From contig BPJI01000006.1 of the NCBI GenBank assembly GCA_026004535.1, forward strand, positions 1 to 27,505: 27,505 bases of DNA, given 5' to 3'. A model generated the notes under the pieces. That model did not search any database. It was not told the DNA's origin and was given only the letters and a program-made list of their open reading frames with translations. This DNA comes from Candidatus Parcubacteria bacterium (GTDB taxonomy: Bacteria; Patescibacteria; Paceibacteria; UBA6257; HR35). The stretch's first letter is position 1; every line of letters begins with the position of its first letter. Shown here piece after piece: positions 1 to 6,701 of the stretch. The translations under genes were made by a program, and so were the position numbers.

Positions 1-24
1 ATTTGAATAGTCTTTTTTATTCAT
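1..24 (-). CDS. Start of a gene running off the left edge (possible integrase)
   Basis: On the minus strand an ATG at 24-22 opens a frame that stays open to the window edge, giving only MNKKDYSN. It overlaps the stop codon of the excisionase-like gene (TAA at 19-17), the same tight overlap seen between the other genes of this cluster, so it is probably the next gene of the operon. A tyrosine recombinase is a common partner of a small Xis-type protein, but nothing in these eight residues shows that. The identity is a guess from context. Confidence 0.3.
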
Positions 25-199
25 ATTTTTTTATAAAATCATCTAAATTTTCTTTTTTAATTCTGTATTGCTTTCCCGCTTTGAAAGATAATAATTTTCC
101 TGTTTTTACCCATCTGTAAACAGTCAAATAAGACACTTTAAGAATCTTAGCTATTTCTTCTAAAGTATAAAATTGATCTTTAAGATTTTTTTTAATCAT
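17..199 (-). CDS. Excisionase-like MerR/HTH_17 DNA-binding protein
   Basis: This 60-residue protein has the layout of excisionase-family HTH_17 domains. FYTLEEIAKILKVSYLTVYRWV (residues about 10-31, helix-turn-helix) is followed by a wing with KAGKQYRIKKENLDDFI (about 41-56). Such proteins bind DNA and either assist a recombinase in excision or act as small regulators. It overlaps the start of the upstream replication gene by 8 nt (192-199), so the two are probably translated together. Position in a rep-spoVG-ardC cluster favours a role in a mobile element. A plain regulator is the alternative; the fold is clear, the exact role is not. Confidence 0.8.
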   Translation of the reverse strand: MIKKNLKDQFYTLEEIAKILKVSYLTVYRWVKTGKLLSFKAGKQYRIKKENLDDFIKKYE

Positions 200-1367
200 A
201 TTTATAATTATTTATCATTAATTTACAATTTTCAAGTTTAACCGGCTTGAATTCTTCAATTTGCTTGATAATCGGCGAAAAAATTGTTTCAAAACTATTG
301 CTTTGTTTTAAAAATAATTGTTTTTTTAAGCGGTACCAGTAATTAAAATACTGATTTTTTAAAATATTTTTTAACTCTCTTTGGCCGTATTTATCTGCCA
401 AAATATAAGCTCCGAAAACTTTTAAAGCAGTTGATATTTTGCCGTTTAAGTTGAAAAGAATTTCAAAAAAGATTTTTTTGTAATCATTTCCAAACCCGCT
501 TTTTAATATATTAAAATCATCAGATATTTCTTTTAAAAAATAAAGTAGAACTTTTTTTGATATTTCTTTGCTAAATAAATTAGAAAAAGTAATCTCAGAA
601 AGATCGTAATCTAAGCCAATTTTTTTGAATATCTGGAGAATTTTTTGTCGGTTGTTAAGTCTTATTTCATATCTTAAAACTTCAAACGGTTTTTTGTGCT
701 TTTGATCAATCCAGTCAAGAATATTAAGCTGAAGAAGATTATCTTCTTTTTCCTCGCTTCTTTTAGGACTAATTTTTGTCTGCTTTAGGTCATGCAGTTT
801 GTCATAAAAGACTACTTCATATGAATTTGCCCGGTATTTAAAGCTTAAACCGTCATTTCTATAATCGCTTTGATTGGTATCAAGTTTTTTATTAATATTT
901 ATATTTTTTAATTGACTTATGTAATAGTAAGGATTGGAGTAATCTTCAAAAATGATATTTTTTGAATAATGAACTGCCGAAATAGGAGCTTTTTTAATAA
1001 ACTTTTCAAAAATAAAAACTCCCATATCTTTTAAGACTAATTTTAATTTTGCTGTCAATTCTGAAAAGTTGTTTTCATCTAATTCATCAAAATTGTTAAG
1101 ATAAAGAAGCTTTGGAGCAGAGAATTCTACTTTTAGATTTATCTCTTTTAGTCCTTGATGATTTATTCTTTTAAAAACAGTTAATCTTGGTTTATAAATT
1201 CCGTTTTTAAGCTCGGCAATAGACGGATTTTGAACGCATTTGAAAAAAGATTTACTGCCGAAGATATTATTTTCTTCATAAAGAAGATTCGTCGGCGGGT
1301 TAAATTTTTTTGGATCAAGTATAGCAAACATAGGTTTTTTAAGAGTTAAAACTATTGTGTCGATCAT
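192..1367 (-). CDS. Phage/plasmid replication initiator, filamentous-phage gene II/X-like
   Basis: This 391-residue protein resembles the gene II/X family of filamentous phages and related plasmids, which nick the origin to start rolling-circle replication. Family-like features are EFSAPKLLYLNNFDEL (residues 81-96), matching the family's S-x-P-K-x-L-x-x-N-N pattern; an MGV...AVHYSKNI stretch (115-138); VVFYDKLHDL (185-194) with the conserved Y-D-K; and VLRYEIRLNNR (230-240). The C-terminal 140 residues are Lys/Phe/Leu-rich and unassigned. The start lies 29 nt inside the spoVG-like gene and no Shine-Dalgarno is visible, so translation is probably coupled. No coat or zot-like assembly gene is in the window, so an integrated inovirus-like element and a simple rolling-circle plasmid relative both remain possible. 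Confidence 0.7.
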   Translation of the reverse strand: MIDTIVLTLKKPMFAILDPKKFNPPTNLLYEENNIFGSKSFFKCVQNPSIAELKNGIYKPRLTVFKRINHQGLKEINLKVEFSAPKLLYLNNFDELDENNFSELTAKLKLVLKDMGVFIFEKFIKKAPISAVHYSKNIIFEDYSNPYYYISQLKNININKKLDTNQSDYRNDGLSFKYRANSYEVVFYDKLHDLKQTKISPKRSEEKEDNLLQLNILDWIDQKHKKPFEVLRYEIRLNNRQKILQIFKKIGLDYDLSEITFSNLFSKEISKKVLLYFLKEISDDFNILKSGFGNDYKKIFFEILFNLNGKISTALKVFGAYILADKYGQRELKNILKNQYFNYWYRLKKQLFLKQSNSFETIFSPIIKQIEEFKPVKLENCKLMINNYKYD

Positions 1368-1632
1368 ACTTTTTCATTAAATTTTCAAACTCTTCAATTA
1401 CTTTTTTTTCAATTTCCAATGCAAAATCTTTTTTGATTGGATGGAAAATATTGATATTTTTTTCTTTTATTTTTTTAGTTGGATAAACAAGCCTGTATCC
1501 ACCTTTAAGTTTTGTCATAATTCCAATTGAACCTAAATACAAAACATCATTTAAAACAAAACTGACAAAAGCAACAAGGCCGTTTTTTGGCTTAACTGGA
1601 ATAATCTGTATCTCTGTTATTTTTGGTTTCAT
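1339..1632 (-). CDS. SpoVG-family nucleic-acid-binding regulator
   Basis: The 97-residue protein follows the SpoVG layout: ITEIQIIPV at the N terminus, AFVSFVLNDVLYLGSIGIM (residues 21-39), then GYRLVYPTKK (45-54), NIFHPIKKD (61-69) and a final helix KKVIEEFENLM. These match the R-I-x-V / V-x-P-S-x-K / HPI / C-terminal helix pattern of the family. SpoVG proteins bind DNA or RNA and regulate expression in Firmicutes and spirochaetes; copies also occur in phages and plasmids. An AAGGA sequence ends about 3 nt before the ATG, one of the few Shine-Dalgarno-like sequences in the window. It sits directly upstream of the replication gene, so a role in controlling the element is reasonable but inferred. 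Confidence 0.75.
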   Translation of the reverse strand: MKPKITEIQIIPVKPKNGLVAFVSFVLNDVLYLGSIGIMTKLKGGYRLVYPTKKIKEKNINIFHPIKKDFALEIEKKVIEEFENLMKKYDRHNSFNS

Positions 1633-1765
1633 TTTCCTTTTTTATTCTTTGGTCAATTTGAACTAATAACGAAAAATAGTCAATTAATTTTTGTCTGTTT
1701 TCGTCATTTTTCAAAATATTTTCAAAACCTGATTGTTTATTTTTTTCAAGACTGTTTTCTTGCAT
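1592..1765 (-). CDS. Possible small coiled-coil protein, 57 aa
   Basis: A minus-strand ATG at 1765-1763 opens 57 codons ending in TAA at 1594-1592. The product begins MQENSLEKNKQSGFENILKN and is charged and helix-prone, with a heptad-like stretch LIDYFSLLVQIDQRIKKEN. It fills the otherwise empty space between the 371-aa gene and spoVG, but overlaps spoVG by 41 nt, which is long for a genuine overlap, and has no clear ribosome binding site. I do not recognise it. It could be a small accessory protein of the element or a chance frame. Confidence 0.35.
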   Translation of the reverse strand: MQENSLEKNKQSGFENILKNDENRQKLIDYFSLLVQIDQRIKKENETKNNRDTDYSS

Positions 1766-1800
1766 GATAAGAGTCTATAAAATAGGGTTTGGAGACTTTC

Positions 1801-1822
1801 GGAGCCGATTTGGAGCCGATTT
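1801..1822. repeat. Perfect 11-bp tandem direct repeat (iteron-like)
   Basis: Two adjacent copies of GGAGCCGATTT occupy 1801-1811 and 1812-1822, preceded by a related GGAGAC at 1791-1796. They lie just past the stop codon of the 371-aa gene and upstream of the gene set that includes the replication initiator. They are GC-rich in an AT-rich surround. Protein-binding iterons, part of a replication origin, or a leftover duplication would all fit. Nothing in the sequence decides between them. Confidence 0.5.
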
Positions 1823-1823
1823 T

Positions 1824-2939
1824 TTATTCTAAATAAACAGGATTTATCTGAATAGTTTGGGTTTTTACAATAAGAAAATTGGTTATTCCTGTTTTTGAAG
1901 CATTAATTTCATTTATATCTCTTCCTGTTTCGTATATCTTATTTTTAAGTTTTTCTTCATCTTTTAATTTTTCTATTTTTTCTGCGATTTCGTCCCAATA
2001 CCAGATTTTTTTAATATTTTTTTGGTTTTTGGTTATTAATTCAAGCATTTTTGCCCTAAAGCTTTCTTTTCTAAGATTAACTTTTTTGCTATTTACTGTA
2101 AAAACAGCATTATTTGGATCATATTCCCATTTATATTTTTTGACTTCTTTTTGTTTTTTTAGTTCAAAAACAGCTTCTTTGATAAAAAAATGCAATAAAT
2201 CAAGATAATATTTGTAATCATTTATTTTTACAAACTTTGTCGGTTCTTCTTCTTTGTTAATTATTGTATTTATATCTTCTTTTAACAATGCCAGACCAAT
2301 AGTTTCAAAATAGTCAAGTTTTTCCCGGGCTTCTTTTTGAAGGTCTTCAATTTTCATAAAATATATGTAAAAATTGTTTAGCTTGTCGAAAGAAAACCAC
2401 GGCCTTGATTCTTTTATTCTTCCAATTTTCGGCAGTAAATCCAGATATTTATAAACATTAGGCGAAAAGGACCATTCAATATTTTTGAAATCATCAGTAA
2501 ATTTGGCGAATTTTTGATAAAAATTTTTGTATTTTAGGCCTTCTGATCTCATTAAATAATATAAGGATCGAGTTAAAATACTGTATCTTACTTCTATTTC
2601 ATCTCCGGTAGTTTGAGCTGTTCCTTTTTCAAAAGCGTTAAATTCTTTTAATTCGTATAATACGCCCTCGTTTTTTATCTTCTTTTTTTCAACAAAACTT
2701 TTTATCTTATTAAAAGCCTTTCTTAATTCAACAAAAGCATTTTTTCTTGCTTCATCTATTTCTTTTAAATCTTCTTGTTTTTGCTTTTCTAATAAGTTGA
2801 AAATAAAATTTAATTCTTTTTTCTTATAAACAAAATCAATATAGTTGACAATTGAAAGAAAAAAGGCTTTTCTTGTTGAAGAAATTCTTGTTTTAAAATA
2901 AAGATTTTCTAATTTTGAAAGCAATGCTTCAGCGTCCAT
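1824..2939 (-). CDS. Unrecognised 371-aa protein with helical core and possible C-terminal winged helix
   Basis: I do not recognise a named family. Residues 1-130 are highly charged, mostly helical and probably coiled coil. The middle (about 130-260) is aromatic-rich helical sequence including RPWFSFDKLNNFYIYF. The last 110 residues change character: KWEYDPNNAVFTVNSKKVNL, then FRAKMLELI, IWYWDEIAEKIE, and a strand pair near ITNFLIVKTQTIQI. That resembles a winged-helix domain with a beta lead-in. It is on the same strand as the spoVG-rep-xis set and likely belongs to the same element. A DNA-binding or regulatory role is inferred from the C-terminal pattern only. Confidence 0.6.
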   Translation of the reverse strand: MDAEALLSKLENLYFKTRISSTRKAFFLSIVNYIDFVYKKKELNFIFNLLEKQKQEDLKEIDEARKNAFVELRKAFNKIKSFVEKKKIKNEGVLYELKEFNAFEKGTAQTTGDEIEVRYSILTRSLYYLMRSEGLKYKNFYQKFAKFTDDFKNIEWSFSPNVYKYLDLLPKIGRIKESRPWFSFDKLNNFYIYFMKIEDLQKEAREKLDYFETIGLALLKEDINTIINKEEEPTKFVKINDYKYYLDLLHFFIKEAVFELKKQKEVKKYKWEYDPNNAVFTVNSKKVNLRKESFRAKMLELITKNQKNIKKIWYWDEIAEKIEKLKDEEKLKNKIYETGRDINEINASKTGITNFLIVKTQTIQINPVYLE

Positions 2940-3042
2940 ACATTTTCATTACATTTTTAAATTAATAATATTTTTCAGTTTAATTTTAGATTTTAAAAAT
3001 ATTTCTTCGCAAGTCTTTTTTTATAAAGGCGACAAATCTTTT

Positions 3043-3939
3043 TTAAACCTTAAAATTCCCCATTCCTATTTCCCTTATTTTCCAAGCAGTAGTAAAAACA
3101 AGACTGAAGTTAATTTTGGAAAAATCTTGTTTATCGATTAAATACATAGCCATATATTCTTCTGATCTTTTTTCAAGACCAAAAAGCGAAAAAACAATCC
3201 AGGCAGTCAATTCTGCCTCAAGTTCTTGAATATTTGTTTCAAAAAAACTTCTGTCATCAGCAATTTTTTTATATTTTTTTCCTCCTTTTGTATCAGTTTT
3301 TTCTATTGTCAGTTTTCCTAAATGTCCTAAAAAATGATGAGCAATTTCGTGAACTAATGTAGCATAAGCTTCTTTAATATCTTCTTTGTTTTGATATTTC
3401 TGATGAAGGATTATTTTTCTTTTTTCAAAAATTGCCTCTCTTATATGTTGAGCTATTCCTATGGATTTGTCATAAAAAAGATATTCTTTTGGTATTCCTT
3501 TTTTCAATACTTCAACCTCTATGTTTATTTTCTTTAAAAAATCAATTGTTTTATTAAATATTGAATCTATGTAAAGTTTATATCTTGTCTCTGGTTTTTC
3601 TTTCCACCAGTAAATAAGTCTATCTTCTGTGATTTCTTTTCCTTCGGTATCTTTATAGTCATATACAAACTCAACAGGCCCGAAAGGAAAAAGAATGACC
3701 ATAGGCCTGGCGTTTTCTTTCACTTTTCTTCCCATTTTTTCCCATTCTCTTTCTGTTGCCCAGTAAAAACAGTCAGGATTTTGGGCAAAAACTAAAGCAT
3801 TGTTAAAAGGTGAGCGGTGGTTAAATTTTCTGATAAATCTTAAGAATTTGGCAAAAGCGGGAGAGTTTTTTGTCTCAACAATTTTCGCAAAAAGCTCGTT
3901 AATGCGGGTGAAGATAAGTTGTTTTTTTGATTTGTCCAT
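3043..3939 (-). CDS. ArdC/ImmA-like HEXXH zinc metallopeptidase
   Basis: This 298-residue protein combines an ArdC-like N-terminal part (SPFNNALVFAQNP at residues 43-55, then EWEKMGRKVKENARPMVILFPF at about 65-86) with a zinc-peptidase part: TLVHEIAHHFLGHLG gives H197-E198-x-x-H201, and LEAELTAW supplies the likely third ligand E243. ArdC proteins are plasmid-borne antirestriction proteins that bind single-stranded DNA; ImmA/IrrE peptidases cleave phage-type repressors. Both associations fit a mobile element. A TATAAT hexamer ends 8 nt upstream of the ATG with no Shine-Dalgarno, suggesting a leaderless message. Family level is secure; whether it counters restriction or cleaves a regulator is not shown. 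Confidence 0.75.
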   Translation of the reverse strand: MDKSKKQLIFTRINELFAKIVETKNSPAFAKFLRFIRKFNHRSPFNNALVFAQNPDCFYWATEREWEKMGRKVKENARPMVILFPFGPVEFVYDYKDTEGKEITEDRLIYWWKEKPETRYKLYIDSIFNKTIDFLKKINIEVEVLKKGIPKEYLFYDKSIGIAQHIREAIFEKRKIILHQKYQNKEDIKEAYATLVHEIAHHFLGHLGKLTIEKTDTKGGKKYKKIADDRSFFETNIQELEAELTAWIVFSLFGLEKRSEEYMAMYLIDKQDFSKINFSLVFTTAWKIREIGMGNFKV

Positions 3940-3955
3940 TTGATTATATTATAAT
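3927..3955. promoter_or_regulatory. Overlapping divergent promoters with shared palindromic -10
   Basis: The palindrome TATTATAATA gives TATAAT on both strands: 3950-3955 on plus and 3948-3953 on minus. Each ends exactly 8 nt before a start codon (plus ATG at 3964, minus ATG at 3939). On the plus strand TTGATT at 3927-3932 sits 17 nt upstream as a plausible -35. The minus-strand -35 is weak. Both transcripts would be leaderless or nearly so, and the promoters would compete. Confidence 0.55.
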
Positions 3956-3963
3956 AGCTTTCT

Positions 3964-4167
3964 ATGTCTCAATCACCTGAAAGACAATCATTTTTAGGAG
4001 AGCTTTTAACCAAAATGGCAAATGTTATTCGTGCTGGAGAAGAAGCAGGGATTAAAGTTGATGCTTTGGTTGAAGAAGTAAAAAGACAAATAAGCCAAAC
4101 TTAGCCTCAAAGAGGCGGAAATCCAATAACAGGAAAAGGAGTGACTAAGTCAGGAGGAGAAGATTAA
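3964..4167 (+). pseudogene. Small ORF of 67 codons interrupted by an in-frame TAG
   Basis: The frame starts at ATG 3964 and reads MSQSPERQSFLGELLTKMAN..., then meets TAG at 4102-4104 after 46 codons. It continues in the same frame as PQRGGNPITGKGV and ends at TAA 4165-4167. The first part predicts an amphipathic helix (LLTKMANVIRAGEEAGI, VDALVEEVKRQI). The second is Gly/Lys/Pro-rich and looks like a natural disordered tail. A good promoter lies just upstream. I do not recognise the family. A recent nonsense mutation, a genuine 46-aa protein, or readthrough are the choices; nonsense mutation or a short true product seem likeliest. Confidence 0.45.
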
Positions 4168-4186
4168 ATAAAAAGTAAAAAAGTTT

Positions 4187-4660
4187 TCACTTCAAATACC
4201 TTTTATACTTTCCAAAACAAAGTCTTGGCCCAAATCCTAAAGGATGAAGTTGTTTGATTGAAGTAATCAAAATTTTATTTTTATCTGAATCAGAAATCAA
4301 TATTTCAATATTCTCTTTTGTTAATTCGGCAAACTCCCAAATAAGCTGCCGGCAGATACCACAGGGTCCTGAGTGAATTTTTACCTTAAAATAATCACTT
4401 TTGGCAATGATGGCAATTTTTTTAATCCAATATTCACCGGCTGTTACCATTTGGGAAATTGCTGATCTTTCAGCACAAATTCCTCCATATGCACAGGTAT
4501 TGATATTAACTCCTTTGTAAATATTTCCTTTTTTAGTTAATAAAGCGCATGCAACATAAAATTGAGAATAAGGATCATAAGCGTTTTTTATTGCCTTTTC
4601 TGCTTCGTTAATTAGAGTTTGATCCTGCTTTGAAAGTTTATTAAATTGAATTTTTTTCAT
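4187..4660 (-). CDS. cdd: Cytidine deaminase
   Basis: The enzyme deaminates cytidine and deoxycytidine to uridine and deoxyuridine in pyrimidine salvage. The 157-residue protein has the short homotetrameric layout: YDPYSQFYVACALLT (residues 28-42, substrate region), CAERSAI (C62 zinc ligand, E64 proton shuttle) and GPCGICRQ (C100 and C103, the other zinc ligands). Length is slightly above the usual 130-140 because of a C-terminal extension ending PRLCFGKYKRYLK. It starts 1 nt after the stop of the adenylating-ligase frame, so the two are transcribed and probably translated together. Patescibacteria often scavenge nucleosides, which fits. Confidence 0.9.
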   Translation of the reverse strand: MKKIQFNKLSKQDQTLINEAEKAIKNAYDPYSQFYVACALLTKKGNIYKGVNINTCAYGGICAERSAISQMVTAGEYWIKKIAIIAKSDYFKVKIHSGPCGICRQLIWEFAELTKENIEILISDSDKNKILITSIKQLHPLGFGPRLCFGKYKRYLK

Positions 4661-4661
4661 A

Positions 4662-6060
4662 TTAAAATTCCCTTTTTATTGGTCTTCTTTTTCGTTGTGA
4701 TTCTTTAGGAAAATTTTTAACAATTGAAAAATCTATATTAATATCTTGACCAAAGACAATACTTAATAGTTGATACAAATGACTAAAAGATTTTTGCTGT
4801 TTTTCCGGATCTTTAAGTAAATTTTCTTCTTTTAAAGTAATTCTAAAACTTGTAGGTGAAGTTTGAACTATTTCGAATTCTTGAATATTGATTCCAATAT
4901 CAAACATCCATCTATAACTAATATCTAAAATTGTTCCAGCCGGAATAATCAAACCATCACTTCGTAGAAAAGCATCGTTTTGTCTACCTTCTATTTTTTC
5001 GATCTGTCTCCAACTTATATCACATGGTTCTTGTTCTCCAATAGTTACTAAGTCTCCTTGAACATATTTAATAAAAGGCATTGCGGTATTTAATAGATTT
5101 GTTCCTACAACTAAACCGGTTCCGTTTTTAATTGGTTTCATTGTTTCAGGATCAACCACATCTATTCTTACAGTATCTTCGCAAAGATGATAATGACCAC
5201 AGGGAAGTTCAAGTGCTATTCTAGTTAACTCTTCTGAACTATATTCATCTAATACAGGAGCACCACCTAATTTTTCACTGACGCTTTCTCTTTCTTCTTT
5301 AGATGACATTTCTGAATGGACAACAACGAGTTTTAATCTTTCTTTTACTTCATCAGATAAAAAAGGAAGTATTGATTCAAGATTTGTTGGATATAGTGAT
5401 AATATATCTGGTTTAACTTCTTCTAAAATTTTAGCTACTTCTTGAGGATTAATTAAACTGCTTATAAATATAGATTGATAATCACCATTGCCTAATGAAT
5501 CAACCCACCAAGGTACAGTATAAACATGAGCTATAGTTTGATCTTTATTGTAACCCCCCCCCGGTTTGTAGCCAAAATTGGCGAATACCTTGGAGGGTGT
5601 CTGTGATAATTGCTTGTGGATCAACATATATCCTTAATGTTTTTCCAGATGAACCGCTTGAGCGTGTTGGAAATAAATCATCAATTTTATAATCAGGATT
5701 TACACATTGGTGAGGAAAGGCGTCAATTAATTCGTCTTTTGTTATTACGGGCAAACGATGATAATCATCCCAACTTCTAAGATCACCCGGTTCAAAACCT
5801 TCTTTATGATATTTTTCTCTATAAACAGGAATTTTTTCATAAGCTAAAGTTACAAGATTTTTTATTCTTTCAAATTGACTCCTTTCAATTTCCTCAAAAG
5901 GTAAAAAGGGCGCTTCATATAAAACTCTTAAATATTCAGGATTATAAGAAAGTGATAAAGCTTGTCTAAACTCTAGAGAAGTTTTATGCATTGAAGGTAA
6001 TCTTTCTGTTTCCCAATATTCAACTATTTTTTGTGGTTTTTGTTCTGATTCTTTTTTCAT
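4662..6060 (-). pseudogene. PaaK/CapK-type adenylate-forming ligase, split by a frameshift at G9
   Basis: Two overlapping frames encode the halves of one ANL-superfamily protein of the phenylacetate-CoA ligase/CapK type. The N-terminal half (6060 down to the tract) has LVTLAYEKIPVYREKY, LPVITKDEL and the phosphate-binding loop RSSGSSGKT. The C-terminal half (to 4662) has the acyl-adenylate motif region DEYSSEELTRIA and GRQNDAFLRSDGLIIP. The break is at a run of nine G on the coding strand (plus 5554-5562). With eight Gs the frames join as TGGGYNKDQ and give about 465 residues, near the family's usual 430-450. Phase variation, sequencing error or real inactivation cannot be told apart here. 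Such ligases activate carboxylic acids; the substrate is unknown. Confidence 0.75.
5554..5562 (-). repeat. Nine-nucleotide G homopolymer within the ligase gene
   Basis: Nine consecutive C on plus (G on the coding strand), an outlier in this AT-rich DNA, sits exactly where the ligase reading frame breaks. Loss of one G restores the frame; the preserved sequence on both sides shows the break is recent or reversible. Confidence 0.85.
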
Positions 6061-6068
6061 TTTTAATT

Positions 6069-6077
6069 ATTATATCA
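6069..6077 (-). promoter_or_regulatory. Extended -10 promoter for the ligase-cdd operon
   Basis: On the minus strand TGATATAAT (TGn plus a perfect TATAAT at 6074-6069) ends 8 nt before the ATG at 6060. No convincing -35 is present, which an extended -10 can tolerate. No Shine-Dalgarno lies in the 8-nt gap, so the transcript is likely leaderless. Confidence 0.5.
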
Positions 6078-6206
6078 TACATTTTGTTGCTGGTAAAATC
6101 TTTTTAACTCAAAGAAATTTTTCAGCATATTTAAATCAATTTCAAATTCAACTTTTCTTTTCAAGAACAAGTCTTTTAAGGGGAGCCGCTCATCAAGTGG
6201 GTGCAC

Positions 6207-6234
6207 GGCCATAAACTCAAAGTGGTTTATAGCC
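6207..6234. repeat. Imperfect inverted repeat in the ligase upstream gap
   Basis: GGCCATAAAC (6207-6216) pairs with GTTTATAGCC (6225-6234) with one mismatch and an 8-nt loop. It lies in the 640-bp gap between the ligase gene and the 913-aa gene, 22 nt before a GIY-YIG relic. There is no T-run after it, so it is not an obvious terminator. Function unknown. Confidence 0.35.
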
Positions 6235-6255
6235 ACATCTTACGAATAAGATTTT

Positions 6256-6515
6256 GTGTATTATGTTTATATTCTGCAAAGTTTAAAAGATAAAAATTAT
6301 ATATTGGCTTTACCACCAACTTAAAACGCCGTTTTAAAGAACACCAACAAGGTAATTCAAAATCAACAAAAACTCGCAGGCCATTTAGACTCATTTACTA
6401 TGAAGCTCATCTTTCTAAAGAAGACGGGCAAAAAAGAGAGAGATATTTCAAAACAAAAAAAGGAAAATCTACTCTTAAGTAAATGTTAAGATGTGCTTTG
6501 AATAGTTTTGAATAA
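6256..6515 (+). pseudogene. GIY-YIG endonuclease family relic
   Basis: The frame from 6256 reads VYYVYILQSLKDKNYI, the start of a GIY-YIG domain of the UvrC/YhbQ-like small-protein type. A 1-nt shift then gives GFTTNLKRRFKEHQQGN, RRPFRLIYYEAHLSKEDGQK and RERYFKTKKGKSTLK, the normal order for this roughly 85-residue family. A TAA at 6480-6482 replaces the residue (usually Gln) before the final MLR, and the frame ends at 6513-6515. One frameshift and one nonsense change make this dead. The rest of the gap from 6061 to 6701 holds no gene I can support; 6516-6701 is very AT-rich. Confidence 0.7.
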
Positions 6516-6701
6516 AATAAAGACACTTCAAGAAACCAATATAAAAATATAAGTATTAAACTATTTATTATTGACTAAAAATTTATTATTTTTTTTTATT
6601 TTAATCCAATTAGGTTAATTAGAAATTAAGTTAATTTTTTTAGTATTAGATGTTATAGTTCAATTTATCTCACTATTATCTTCATCCTCTCGAAACAAAT
6701 C

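Noticed and set aside
1..4167. Complete inovirus prophage
   Set aside because: No coat-like small hydrophobic protein or Zot-like ATPase is present in the window, and the left end is cut off, so only an inovirus-like replication module can be claimed.
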